From Epithemia pelagica (lineage: Eukaryota; Bacillariophyta; Bacillariophyceae; Surirellales; Surirellaceae), in contig OX337232.1 of assembly GCA_946965045.2 (NCBI GenBank), positions 186,001-250,000 on the forward strand: 64,000 nucleotides of DNA, written 5' to 3'. Both the position numbers and the translations under genes were made by a program. Position 1 is the first letter of the stretch. Each line of letters begins with the position of its first letter. Under the pieces are notes generated by a model. That model searched no databases. It had not been told where the DNA came from and saw only the letters and a program-made list of their open reading frames with translations. Positions 19,354-30,100 of the stretch are shown in pieces.

Positions 19354-21061
19354 ATGGCAACGAAACAAAATACAATACCAGAATCTCTTGTCCAGCAAAC
19401 TCTGTCAAGTTTCATCATGCCCCCAAGCTCTTCGTCAGCTGTCGCCACCGAGCAACTGGACGCAGCCGCTAGCGATAATGTTGCAAATCTGAATGACACG
19501 GAGTCATTTGCCACGCAGCATCGAGACAGGATCGTTCACAATGGCGTTTGTATTTTCATATCCGAAGACGGTGATTTCATCAAACCGAAACGGGCGCTCA
19601 CTGCATACAACTTCTTTTTTCAAGAACAACGCCGAATTATGCTGGAGGAAGCCAGCAGAAACGGAATTGAAAAAGAGACTGGACACGCGGCTGGTCCATC
19701 ATTAACTACCTCGAAGAAAATAGGCTTCTCGGCCATGGCCAAGGAAGTGTCCGCACGATGGAAAGTGACTGAGGAGGCCGACAAAGAGTACTTCTCCAAG
19801 CTTGCCGAGAAAGACCTGGCTCGACAAGGAAATGAAGAAAAAGAATCGCAAGAAGCGAAAACCTGACTGACGTGGAACGAAACAAGGACCCAAGAAGTCC
19901 CTCAAGAAAACCAAAGAGGTTATTTCCATGCCTGTGCCTTCAGCATCGTCCACGGGGGCAGAACAGAAGATCAACACCATGTTCGATCAAGGCAGTACTC
20001 ACCAGTCCTCAAGCACGCCCTCTGTGGTGACTCCCTCAAGGCCTCCTGGTAGTACTAGACCTCTTGACGATACCTCCCACAGTGACCTTGACAAAGCCGT
20101 GGAAGGAGGAGGGCAAGGACGGGGAGCATCGAACCAACCGCCAAGACTTGTTACCTCGATTTTCGTGCCGCAGGCTAATCATGCTGGTGGAGCAAGTGAA
20201 AGACTCAACACTACCAAAACTGCAGCTCCCATGGTATCTTTGTCATCGCCATCATCTTTGAATCAACTCTTGGGGGCATGGGGGAGTGATGCTTTCTCCC
20301 CCATGGCACGAATGAGCTTCAACGACATGTCATATCCAGGAACAGCGCGGAGTATGGACAGCAATCGCAATGTACCACCCTACGTTCCTCCTCTTTCTTC
20401 TATTTTGGCCTCGATGCAGAGGGTCATTTCTCTTACGGGTATTCTGGAAAAGGCCATGCAGGTTCTTCCTCATGATTCCGAGTCTCCTCATCATCAAGAG
20501 GAGTCTTGTTGTTCTTCGTTTCGTCAGCAGGCCGAAGGAGAACCACCACTCAAACAAGTCCTTGTCGAAAACACTCAGCACCAAGCGAGCTTTGTCCAAG
20601 AAGACAAGATGACAAACGACTTCCAAGAGACGGAGAAAGATGACGACGGAGACGAAATTATTTCGAGCAGAGATTTGGAACTTGTGGATCTGACTTGCTT
20701 CAGCAATAGCGACCAGGATGGCCAGAACGTGGACAAAATCATGCAAGATTTGTTTCAAAAGGATATTGAACACGAAGACGACAAGATTCCTGGAGTTGCA
20801 AGGTCCACTAACGTACCCTTGTGTTCCGATGATGTTCCCTCACCAGAAGAGTTCTTCAAGGGATATACAGACAACCAGAACCAAGCAACGGAGGATCACA
20901 TCCATCACCTTTTTCTTGAAACAAAGAAACTTTTCCCAGGGACTTCTTTTTCCTCGGACAAGCTGGACGATAAAGGAGCATCGGCCGTATTGCTGGACTT
21001 GTTTGCTTCATTCCAGCAAGCAAAGGCAGATCACCCAAACCACACCATGGATTCCAGATAA
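19354..21061 (+). pseudogene. HMG-box protein, copy 2, broken after helix 3
   Basis: The frame from the ATG at 19354 gives DGVCIFISEDGDFIKPKRAL, LTAYNFFFQEQRRIMLE, KKIGFSAMAKEVSARWK and EYFSKLAEKDLAR, a close match to copy 1. It then runs out of frame and stops at 19866. Compared with copy 1, about 38-40 bases that encode the end of helix 3 are missing, which shifts the frame. In the restored phase (LDKEMKKKNRKKRKP) a TGA follows at once. The C-terminal half is open from 19928 to 21061 and keeps the family motif DEIISSRDLELVDLTCF and LFQKDIEHEDD. No GT-AG pair that would repair the break is evident. Either it is a recent pseudogene or two shorter proteins are made. Confidence 0.65.
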
Positions 21062-22030
21062 AGCATCCTTGGTACATTTCCTCTGACTGTCGTTCGCTTC
21101 ACACACTGGTTCCTTCATTCGCCGTTGATAGACATGAGGTATTTCTCCATTAGATATGAAACAGTTGGTGTCTTAATTGTCCTTGTATGTGTTTTGGGTA
21201 GACTTGAGCAGGCAAATTCTGGTATTTTACGAGTACGTGGACACTCTCGGTCGTTCCTCCGATTCGGTGGCCATTCTTAGACAAGGTACGTCATTCGAAA
21301 CGCCTCTTAATCGTCTTTTGTCCTCCGACTCAACTTCCAGCACATCATTTATAGTTATCAACCCAACTTCCAAACCTCTTTTTGTCCATTGCGAGGACAC
21401 TTTGGACATTTGACATTTCAGTGGTGCGTGTTAGCGTTTCGTCTATTCTGAGGTTCTTGAAATGTCTGGACATTCGACCATCATCCATTGGCGTACCCAT
21501 AATCCATAATTGTGCTCCATCATCCATAACAAAAATGTCAGTGTGAGGATGAGCTTCTGAGAAAGAGCGACCTAGCCGCTTCGATGACGACGGCCAGACA
21601 TGGGGTCGCTGATAGGTCGGGAAATGACCTCGCTACCCATCTTACAATGCTAGCAAGTCACCGAGAGGAGAGAACTTTCATGGAGTAGGAGTTGGAGTAA
21701 TGACCAAGACCAAGAGAATTCCTAACGATCGAAAGAGCCACCTAGAACACAACCTAAATGAGCAGCAGACAAGTTTCTGTGCGTCAATGAAACTTGGAAA
21801 CGTTCCCCCGAAGCAGTCCGCATTGTACTTGTTTATGGTAGGATCTGTCAAGTCGAAGATTATGGATTTAAAAAAAAATTGCTTTAGTCGAATATATGTG
21901 GATTGGATTGCTCCATGCGTAATGCGTTGTGTGGTATGGGTGGGTCTTTTGCGGTTGCAAGTGTGATGGTTCGTATAAGGATTGTACCATTATACAATGG
22001 ATCGGTGTGTGTCCAATCATGGCGTTTGCT
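21062..22030. other. Intergenic region, convergent between HMG2 and RPN3
   Basis: Shared 3' flank of two convergent genes. Only short unconnected frames are present, and I see no repeat or RNA gene. Confidence 0.4.
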
Positions 22031-23957
22031 TTAATAATCTTCTTCCAATTCATCTTCCAGTTCTTGTGCCTTTTCTTCGTCTGTCTTGTCATCATCACCC
22101 TTGCGTCGTCTCGCACTGCCGGAGCGACTGGCCTCCAATTGTTTCTTGTAGGCATCGGGTGGATACCGCATGGCTCGAACGGCATCGTTGTGCGTCGTCA
22201 AACAATAGGCAATGCGTCGGTGAAAGGCTTGCGCCGGTTCCTTGGTTCCATAGACATTTTGCAATTCATGCGATTGCACATATTGTTCTTGATGATGAAT
22301 CGTCGCATCCAAGACACCATCGCGAACGGCCTTGGCCACGACAAATTCGGCCTGTTGCGCATTGGCCAACCCCAATCGCTGTGCGACATCTTGCAAGGAC
22401 AGACGCGAATAACAAGTTTGCAATTTGCGCAAGCCCGCCTTGACAACTTGATGGGCCAGTCGAGAAATGAGGGTAAAGGTTTCATCGGCTTGCAACCGGG
22501 CCTTGTGCTGGGAAACCACCTTGGTAAAGACGGCCAAATCACCCCGACGAACCGCTTGCGTAATGTGCAAATAGGGCTCCAATTCGCCCACTTGATGGCG
22601 ACGTTGCACCGTGGGGTCCTGTGGATCAGTCTTGGTAAAGAAAAAGACGGATCGTTCGGGAATTTCTCCCATGAGCAATTGAACGACAATCAACAAGCGT
22701 TGGACGGCAATCCGAAAGCCCAGAGCTGTATTGGTGGGTGCCTTGCGCAAGGATTGCGTCAAACTGGCATAGGCATTGGTATAATCCAATCGCAAGGCTT
22801 GAATGCGACCACTGTAGTACAAGTATCGACACAATTGGTTGTTATTGTTGAAGGTCGTCGAACTGCTACCACCAGACGAGCTGGTGCCTCCACTTCCATC
22901 TGGCAAGGACGGAAAGGTACTGTTACTCAACAACTTTTGAGCTTGTTCGACTGTTGAAATACCAAAGAGAGGAACCATTTTGTGAGTATTGGTCGTTTTG
23001 CAGAAACAATCTCCTTGTGTTTCGAGGTACTCCATGTAGTAGGTGCTTCGTACCTTGCGAATAATGGAGCAATTCCCGCAACATACAATTGAGCAAGGTG
23101 GCCGATGTGTCCAAATCACGTCGCAAGAGGGCGGCATTGTGGGCCTGAGCCAATTCGGCACGAAAGGCGGCAATGGTTTGCGGTGCTTCTAATGCCTGGG
23201 ACTCGTCTTTATCCAAGACCATCCAAACCAAAAACCGCCACAATCGAGCAATCAACGGATACAAGGAGGCCGACGAGGAGGAAGAATGTTGGACCAATTG
23301 AGTTGCCCAGGCAATGCCGGTACGACAGTGCTGTGTCACTGCCAGGGCAGCATCCTTGTCGTTGTTCGATTGTTGCTGTTGTTGACGCCACAACAAGCGT
23401 ACATACAAACTCCACAACCACACTTGCACTTCCACGGCACTGGTTTGCAAATACTTGGCTGCCTCGTCCTCGGCAAACGTGACTTGCTTGCTAGTGTCTT
23501 GCTCCACCGCCATATTACTGGTATCTTCTTCCGGTAAGGCTTGCAACACGGGCAACAGAGGACTGCTGCTACTACTACTGCTAGTGGACGGATCAAAAAG
23601 GGACCGTGCCGCAGCACCAATATCCGCCACGGTGGCTTGTGCAGCGACACCACTGCTGGTACTCAACCAACGACGCACTCGTTTGGCTGGATTGGAAAAT
23701 TGATAAAACTGTTGCAACATACTTGTCGTCGTCGTGGAAGCAGTGCCTTTGCTGGTACTCGGTTTGGCAGTGCTCGTCACGGTGCTTCCCAACGACTTTT
23801 CCAATCGCCAGGCTGCGGCTTGCAAGGGAGGAAGAGGAGGTGGAACAGCCTCCGTCGTTGTATTAGTAGCCTTGTCGGATTCACTGGGTGAGGATGCATC
23901 CGTCATGGTGGCATCTTCCTTCGTTTTGGTTTCGTCTTCCTGTTTCGATTCCGTCAT
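22031..23957 (-). CDS. RPN3: 26S proteasome regulatory subunit Rpn3 (PSMD3), two exons
   Basis: A lid subunit of the 19S regulatory particle. Exon 1 is 23957-23054 and exon 2 is 22950-22031. The intron 22951-23053 (103 bases) starts GTACGAAG and ends CAACAG, interrupting a valine codon. Joining the exons places LLNCMLRELLHYSQ directly before EQAQKLLSNSTFP, the conserved order in Rpn3. The product is about 607 residues, longer than the usual 500 or so because of an acidic, Ser/Thr-rich N-terminus and low-complexity inserts. The second exon has RIQALRLDYTNAYASL, QLLMGEIPERSVF, then the PCI domain (AVRRGDLAVFTKVV, TFTLISRLAHQVVKAGLRKL, ISLQDVA-type winged helix). It ends in an acidic KAQELEDELEEDY tail. 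The 3' side faces HMG2. Confidence 0.93.
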
Positions 23958-24600
23958 GGGAATAGGTAGGACTTTCTTCTACTGCTGCTTCTGCTGCACA
24001 AGGCTTTCCAGCTGCCAATACTCTTGCAACGACACCAAAGTCTCTCCGTATATCGCAATGGTCCACCAAAATGGATCACAGCGAGAATCCAAACATTGTG
24101 ATGAAGGGAAAAGAGTGCCAAAGATGTGGCAGTACTATCTCCATCACTGTGGTACTGAAAAATAACGATTCTGTAGTATTGTAAGAAGGACAGTACAATC
24201 AAAAGCGACTTTTCAGCGGGTCCCCCTAAAGCTAGCCAATACTACACTATCTTGCTCTAGAGGAGTAGTAGGAGTAAGTTAGCATGTTCGAAGTGGGCTG
24301 TTCCGCATTCCTAGTAAGCCCTCTACAAGGAGCAGATCAGATTCCTGCATTCCAAGGTACGACCATTGGAGACTGTTTGCAGTAATGGTTGGTGGGGATT
24401 TCATTGTCAACATTCGGGATGCTCTGTTCTTTGTGCTCGGGCATGGTGGGCCGTACACGATCCTCTTTGGTTTTGGGTCTTTTCTTGGTTGTGGACGTTG
24501 AAACCCGAGTAAATCCAGGAGACTAACTGGTGACATGGACAGGGACCGTTCCAACACGTTTGCGACTACAATATTCCTGCCGTTCGTGCCTTGACTGATC
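23958..24600. other. Intergenic region upstream of RPN3
   Basis: Promoter side of RPN3 and 3' flank of PhyH copy 2. There is no gene in any frame. Confidence 0.4.
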
Positions 24601-25953
24601 TTACGAGAGCAATCGCAAAAATGGGGACGGGTTCGTCGCTGGTTCGCTGGTGGATTGGGGATATTGGAGCCAATTTGAGGGTGACCATGTGACTCCACAC
24701 CCCCCTTCGACAATGTGCAATTGAAAGGTATGTCGAGGTGCCGATGGACTTGTATTGGGCAAGGACAAGTGATCCAAGGTGCCATAAAATATAAGCAAGT
24801 CACCCGCTTGACATTCCAAGGGCAACCATCCCAGTCTCAATAAATCGTGAGGCGTTGTCGTTTCCAAATCCAGAGAGTCGTAGGAAGCTGTCGGGTAAGA
24901 TGAATCCTTTGTTTCGTTGCTGGGCGCATCGAAATGCTTCATTATCAGCTTTTGAGGTGGGTTGTCTTGTCCAGTGTTGTTCGTTTCGTTGCCCTCGAAA
25001 TAGTCGGGATTTCGGACATATTGGCGTCTCAAGGGTTCTCGATGGGACATGGGACGGACCCATAAGCAACCATTGTCAATTGTAGCATCGTCCAGAGCGA
25101 GCCACAAACCACCACAGGATTGGTAGGGTGTGGTAAACAAAAAGGTGGAATCCTGGTGGGCTTGTACGGCTCCACCGCGAATGGCCTGTTTGAAAATGTA
25201 CATGCTTTGTGGTACGACTGGATCACGCCAACACGATGAACCAAGCTCCTCGCCGAGCAAAGATCGAAGCTTGTCGGAAGTACAATACCGATAAAAGGGA
25301 TTTTGTTCGTCGTCGTCGTCATCATCGTTTGATGGAGTGCCGTCGAATTGCTCCAGTGGCTCACCATCGGATCGTTCCGCTCCTCTCATACGGCCAGGCA
25401 AATGCAAGGCATGTCCGACCTTGTTGAGAGCTGTAATTTTGTTGTCGTTGGTAAACTCGGGCAAGAGTGTCGTTGCTCCACTGCCATTCTCTTCCTCCTC
25501 TGGAACCAAGGCGGATGGTTCGGCAAAGAAATGAATCCGGTTGGAACTATCCAAAAAGTAATCTCCCCGCTGCTCATTTTGTTGATTGGAGGTTCCAAAG
25601 GCCTCAATGGGAGAATCCGCATGACTGCTGCTGGTGCTGGAGTTCTTGGATGAGGATAGGGGAGGATGCCATTGAGTTTCCACCAATCGATGCATGTAGG
25701 ACTTCATTTCGTCACATTCGGTTTGGGAACAAAAGCCAGGCTTGTGCAAAAAGCCCGTGTAGTTGAGAAACCAACTAGAGCGAGGACTGCTTGAGGACTC
25801 GTTGGACTGTTGATGATCTTTGTTTGGTTGCTGTGGATGGAACATCCATGGTTCGGGAGCCTCGTCCAGCGATGCCACAGCATTTGCCAATTCTTGCAAA
25901 CGACGTTGCGCTTCTTGCCGAATCCACTCTTTTGAATCTTCCGTCTTGGTCAT
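24601..25953 (-). CDS. Phytanoyl-CoA dioxygenase-like (PhyH) oxygenase, copy 2
   Basis: 450 residues from the ATG at 25953 (MTKTEDSKEWIRQEAQ). It is a close paralogue of the gene at 15913-17337, on the opposite strand. It keeps YTGFLHKPGFCSQTECD, IFKQAIRGGAVQAHQDSTF with the H-x-D metal ligands, GLWLALDDATIDNGCLW, DLLIFYGTLDHLSLPN with the distal histidine, and RHTFQLHIVEGG with the 2-oxoglutarate arginine. The differences are concentrated in low-complexity loops: fewer Ser/Asn codons, an Asp run near residue 225, and no polyglutamine where copy 1 has one. The extra upstream frame uses only a TTG. All key residues are present, so both copies should be active. Together with HMG3 it mirrors the HMG1-PhyH1 pair. 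Confidence 0.86.
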   Translation of the reverse strand: MTKTEDSKEWIRQEAQRRLQELANAVASLDEAPEPWMFHPQQPNKDHQQSNESSSSPRSSWFLNYTGFLHKPGFCSQTECDEMKSYMHRLVETQWHPPLSSSKNSSTSSSHADSPIEAFGTSNQQNEQRGDYFLDSSNRIHFFAEPSALVPEEEENGSGATTLLPEFTNDNKITALNKVGHALHLPGRMRGAERSDGEPLEQFDGTPSNDDDDDDEQNPFYRYCTSDKLRSLLGEELGSSCWRDPVVPQSMYIFKQAIRGGAVQAHQDSTFLFTTPYQSCGGLWLALDDATIDNGCLWVRPMSHREPLRRQYVRNPDYFEGNETNNTGQDNPPQKLIMKHFDAPSNETKDSSYPTASYDSLDLETTTPHDLLRLGWLPLECQAGDLLIFYGTLDHLSLPNTSPSAPRHTFQLHIVEGGCGVTWSPSNWLQYPQSTSEPATNPSPFLRLLS

Positions 25954-27358
25954 TTTCGGACCTTTGAAGTTGGAAATCAACGGGCGTTACAGGCACCAAG
26001 CTCCTTCCGAATCCGACGAGGATTGTTGTTCTTAGACTTAGAAAAGTTCTTGCAACAGAACCAATCCAACAAGTCCGATGGAACAAACTTGGATATTACG
26101 TGAAATGAACTTGCGGTGAGGAGGACGAATGCCTGTCTGGGACAGTTCTCGTTGGTGCCTTGCTCTGCTGCTTCACTTTTCCGTCGTCGTCGAAAGAACC
26201 GGTCCAAATGTTGGAGCGTAGCTATGGAGCTACGTATGCTATGTCGTGAGCTCAGAAGATCTTTCATAACCACGACCGATCCACGACCCGTGGTGTCACC
26301 GTCCGATCCGGAAAGAACGCGTATCGGTCGCTGTTGAACAGAATCTCTCCCTCCAACAATGAGACGCACGAGTGATGTGGTCCATGCCCAACATCCGATT
26401 TCAGCATCCATCATTGCGTCCATGGTGACACCAACAAGAACCCGACCGTATGAATGTGAGGGGGTCGTCATTCTCAGGCGATTCGTAAAAGACCACGTCG
26501 CTCCAATGGGTGGTGAAACATCACGACCACGCGATCTCCGAAAAGGATGACACACAGGTCTGATGGATAATCCAACATTTCATGACGCACCGTTGTTCAG
26601 GGCATGGGTTCGGATTGTTGAAAAACGGTGGCAAGAACCCTGTCCACTTGTTCGCTGTTATCCTTTTGTAAAAATGATTGCATCGAATGCGAAAAGGTTT
26701 TTTGGTCTGGTGACCACAACGAAACGAAATGAGGAAAGCGGTAGAATGGGATTGTGATGTGGGAAGTTCTCGCTCATGGTGGGTTGTCGGTAGACGTGGA
26801 GTTTTGCAGTGAATGTGGCAATCGATTCTCGTTCCTGTTGTCCATGGTTCCCAATTCCCAATTCAACGAGTGGCGATGCCCATCACCAGCAGAGATTCTA
26901 TGGAAGGAAGATACTACGGGCTGATTGCCATTCTCAATGTGACAATTCCATGAAGACTGCTGAACCTTGAGGAGCACCAGTGAATGGACGGTAAGTGAGC
27001 TTGTTTGTCGCAAGTCCATGGTTGAGTTTTTGCGGTGAGCGAGGTTTCTATAACTACCCCGTCTATCTTACATGTGATGTGGTTCATCTTTTATATTTTA
27101 AACTAGGGAGGATGTGCAACCTCTTGATACTTTCATTTCCGATTCAAAGTCCCCATCCTTCTGCAAGAAAAGACACGAAACATACACACGCATGGTATAG
27201 AGTTCACCCTGTCTGCCGGCGGGAGTGAAGAATGGCACTGGTTTTGGTTCGTCTCTGCTACTACTACTGCCACACCATGTGAAATCGGAAGGAATGGGCA
27301 TTTACCGGATAGATGGATGGTGGTTGGATATTCATTTGCCCTTGTTCGTGCCGTCCGT
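25954..27358. other. 1.4 kb between PhyH2 and HMG3, no confident gene
   Basis: A minus-strand frame of 192 codons ends at 25977, just upstream of PhyH2. It has no recognisable motif and no paralogue at the corresponding place upstream of PhyH1, so I did not call it. The remainder has only short overlapping frames on both strands. Confidence 0.35.
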
Positions 27359-28717
27359 TTATTTCATTCCACAAGGAAGGAACAACGGTTCAACCGCGTT
27401 CTTAGCTTCCTCGCCTGTATTGTCCAAGTCCAAGTTCATGATCCACAAGAGCGGGTCCAGCATTACACCATTAGGGCTCGTGTTGAGACTCTCGATAGGA
27501 CAGGAAGACTCTTCGAGCAGAAGTGGAAGTGTTCCTTGGCACAATGAAGGTCCTGCTGCCGCAAGTTTCTTGTCTTCGTGCTCATCGTCCTTCTGGAACA
27601 ACTTGGTGATCTCTTTGCTTTCCATCCCAGATGTATCTATCATCTCAAGATCGGCGGGGGAAATAATGTCTTCAAAGATTTCCTTATTGTTCTTGGTGCC
27701 GTTTGCCTCAGTCGCTGACGAGAGCATAGAACCGGAGGCAAGGTCAACATCCTCAGGAGAGAGAGTGACTTGGCATCCTTTGGATTCAGTTTCTTTGGGG
27801 TTCATAAGGGCAATTTCCTGGACCTGGTCCAAAATCTGAGCAAGTGGAGTACGGCAAGCAGCTCGTAACAGCGCTTAAATGGATGTTTCACGACTACCAG
27901 TGGCAATTGGAAACAATCCATTCGTAGAGCAACGGTGGGGTGACCTCATGGATGGCATTCGAGGGAACCACATCTCTTGGAGGGAAGAGGTCGTGCATGA
28001 AGAAGAAGACAAAGGGGTTTCAACCGGGAAGTTCTGTTCTTGTTTACTTCTTGGGGTCGTCTTCTCAGGAGATTTCACCGCAGTGCCTGTTGTCAGATCC
28101 TTTACTTTGCTGGACACAAACATAGACCCACCTGCCAGTTCTTCTTCTGGAGAATGATGATTCTTGTTCTCATCTTCCTTGAGGAGGATTTTCACTCCCT
28201 TATACTTTGCCTTTTCTTCGAGTGGGACGCGCTGAACGGTCGTGTCCTTTGGATCGAATGTTGGTTTCTTGTCCTTCTTCTTCGAAACGGGAGCATCAGC
28301 ACTCTCACGATGTTTCCTCTTCCGGTTCTTCTTTTTGGCTTCCTTCTCGAGTTTCCTCCAGACTGTAATCTCGGCCGTGTATCGAATCTTGTCCTTGGCC
28401 GCAAGATCCAAGTAAACTTGGCGCTGAATCTCGCTAATTAGTTTCCACCGGGCAGAGACTTCCCGTGCCATGGCCGAAAAACCAATCCTGGGTGCAGATG
28501 AAATTTCTTCGGATTCGTTGTTCTTCTGTTCCCAAAGATACTCTTGTTCCTGGAGCATCTGCCTACGCTGCTCTCGAAAGAAAAAGTTGCAAGCTGTGAG
28601 GGACCGCTTTGGTTTCACTAACGAACCCTCATCGTCAATCAAGATTTTCACTCCGTCTTCCATGTAGTATTTCGCGGCATGACAGCCGGTCGATTCGATT
28701 GTCTCCATCTTAGCCAT
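27359..28717 (-). pseudogene. HMG-box protein, copy 3, interrupted by one in-frame stop
   Basis: From the ATG at 28717 the frame gives DGVKILIDDEGSLVKPKRSL, LTACNFFFREQRRQMLQEQ, RIGFSAMAREVSARWK, DLAAKDKIRYTAEITVW and a basic run (KKKNRKRKHRE): a complete HMG box with the usual long loop. It reaches a TAA at 27875-27877. The same frame continues without another stop to 27359 and still encodes TPLAQILDQVQEIALM and the family C-terminal motif EDIISPADLEMIDTSGM plus LFQKDDEHED. A single point change therefore separates the DNA-binding and C-terminal parts. Readthrough, a sequencing error or a genuine truncated protein of 280 residues are the alternatives. Confidence 0.68.
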
Positions 28718-29104
28718 TGAGAGAACCTCTATTGTTCCTCCCTCTTGCTGCTGCTTCTCCGATTGTGTGTCCTTCCTAGTCCTTTTCTAAGTTGTTCATG
28801 AATCAAGTTTGGATTTATTTCTGGTCCAACCAAATATCAAATACCTACAACGTGAAATAATAAATGATACGAGTAGGGAGTAGCTTCTACTAAGTCGTCT
28901 TTTTTACTCGTACTCTTACTCATTACTTATATCACTAATGAGAACGAAGAACAAAGAGGCCTTTCTGACTTGTTACCAGATGATAGTACTCACTACTCAC
29001 TCCATACTACTGGTAGATCAAAGATAATACATCATAAATAATCACAGACTATAGACTACTACGAAATACGAAATAATACAAGGCCTGACACCTGATATCC
29101 TTAA
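28718..29104. other. AT-rich flank between HMG3 and the piggyBac element
   Basis: The upstream region of HMG3 grades into simple AT-rich sequence with repeated 'act/agt' triplets near 28865-29060. It ends with the TTAA (29101-29104) that forms the left target duplication of the piggyBac element. No gene. Confidence 0.45.
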
Positions 29105-29291
29105 CGCCAATCGTAAAGAACAGGTTTTAAGCTTATGCGAGCAGCATATAGGTGTCTCCCATAAATTTTATCGGAGTCAACGTGCTGCTCGAAGTGCTGT
29201 CTCCCTTATTAAAACAGTAAAGCAAGCTGTGTTAAGCAATGACACCTGTGTCATTTTTTCCCTCATTCATCGCGTCCAAGGTCACTCATTC

Positions 29292-30035
29292 ATGAATGAT
29301 ACCAAAGCAATCTATTGTTACTTCTATTCCTTACTCGTCTACTGGCATTCCGTCAACACCGCCTCCCAACCGAAGATCATGAATGGTAAGTGCGCGGATT
29401 ATTTCATACAGGAATCCAACCCATCAAGTGTTTCTTGTTTCCATTCACCCCTCTAATCTTTTCTGTGCAAAAATGCAGGTCTCATTGAGTCGATCGAAGT
29501 TGCAGAGATGCATCTTGAACCTGAAGACAACAATCAATCAAACACTGTTGTGATGGTCCCTTTCACTCTCCAGAAACCCCGAGTGCTAGTTACAGGAGAA
29601 AAGGGCAGTGTCATTGACGAGACCGCTGAAGCTACTGAGACTAGATATCTGCCCGAACAATACGCTTGTCCTGAAAGCATCAGTACAATTCTCCACGAAC
29701 TCAACCACAATACGCCTCCCTCCCAAACTCACGGATACATGCATTGGGAGAATGTTTGCGGAGTCTGTCAACAAAATCCCTGCGTTATTGTCGACAATCT
29801 TCCTTACCTTCATGAAATCGCAATGCATATGAAGAAAAAAGGTGAATCGAATCGCAGTATTCGATATCAATTGTATCGCCGCTTGTCGAACAAGCTTCAC
29901 GGCCCCCTTGGACGCGGCCACCGTGTACAACTTCCTGATTGTTTGGTTGATTTTGTTCGCGAAAACTTCCCCAACGAGAACCCAGATGAACAGTACGTTG
30001 GCTTTCGCGAAGGTCCTATCAATCACGACGAGTAA
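29292..30035 (+). CDS. piggyBac-associated accessory protein, spliced
   Basis: Exons 29292-29385 and 29479-30035. The intron (93 bases) has GTAAGT at its start and TGCAG at its end, and splicing keeps one frame. The product is about 216 residues from the first in-frame ATG at 29292 (MNDTKAIYC). The exon 1 frame is open without a stop further upstream, as far as the terminal repeat. The second exon carries a cysteine cluster (NVCGVCQQNPC), then a basic helical stretch (SIRYQLYRRLSNKLHGPLG) and RGHRVQLPDCLVDFVRENFP, ending in NPDEQYVGF. I recall similar modules (a C-x-x-C followed by G-K/R-G-x-R-V-x-L/I-P-x-C) in diatom mobile elements, but know no assigned function. Convergent with the transposase, it probably belongs to the element. 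Confidence 0.6.
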
Positions 30036-30100
30036 TCAAGCACTAAGAGACTAGCGTCAAAGTGGGTAATATTCTCTTATTTAGATTATTCAATTCTCTT

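Noticed and set aside
21929-22957. Plus-strand frame of 342 codons
   Set aside because: It lies opposite exon 2 of RPN3, which is certain; the plus-strand protein has no recognisable motif.
25977-26555. Minus-strand frame of 192 codons upstream of PhyH2
   Set aside because: No motif, no counterpart upstream of PhyH1, and it begins and ends in what should be promoter sequence.
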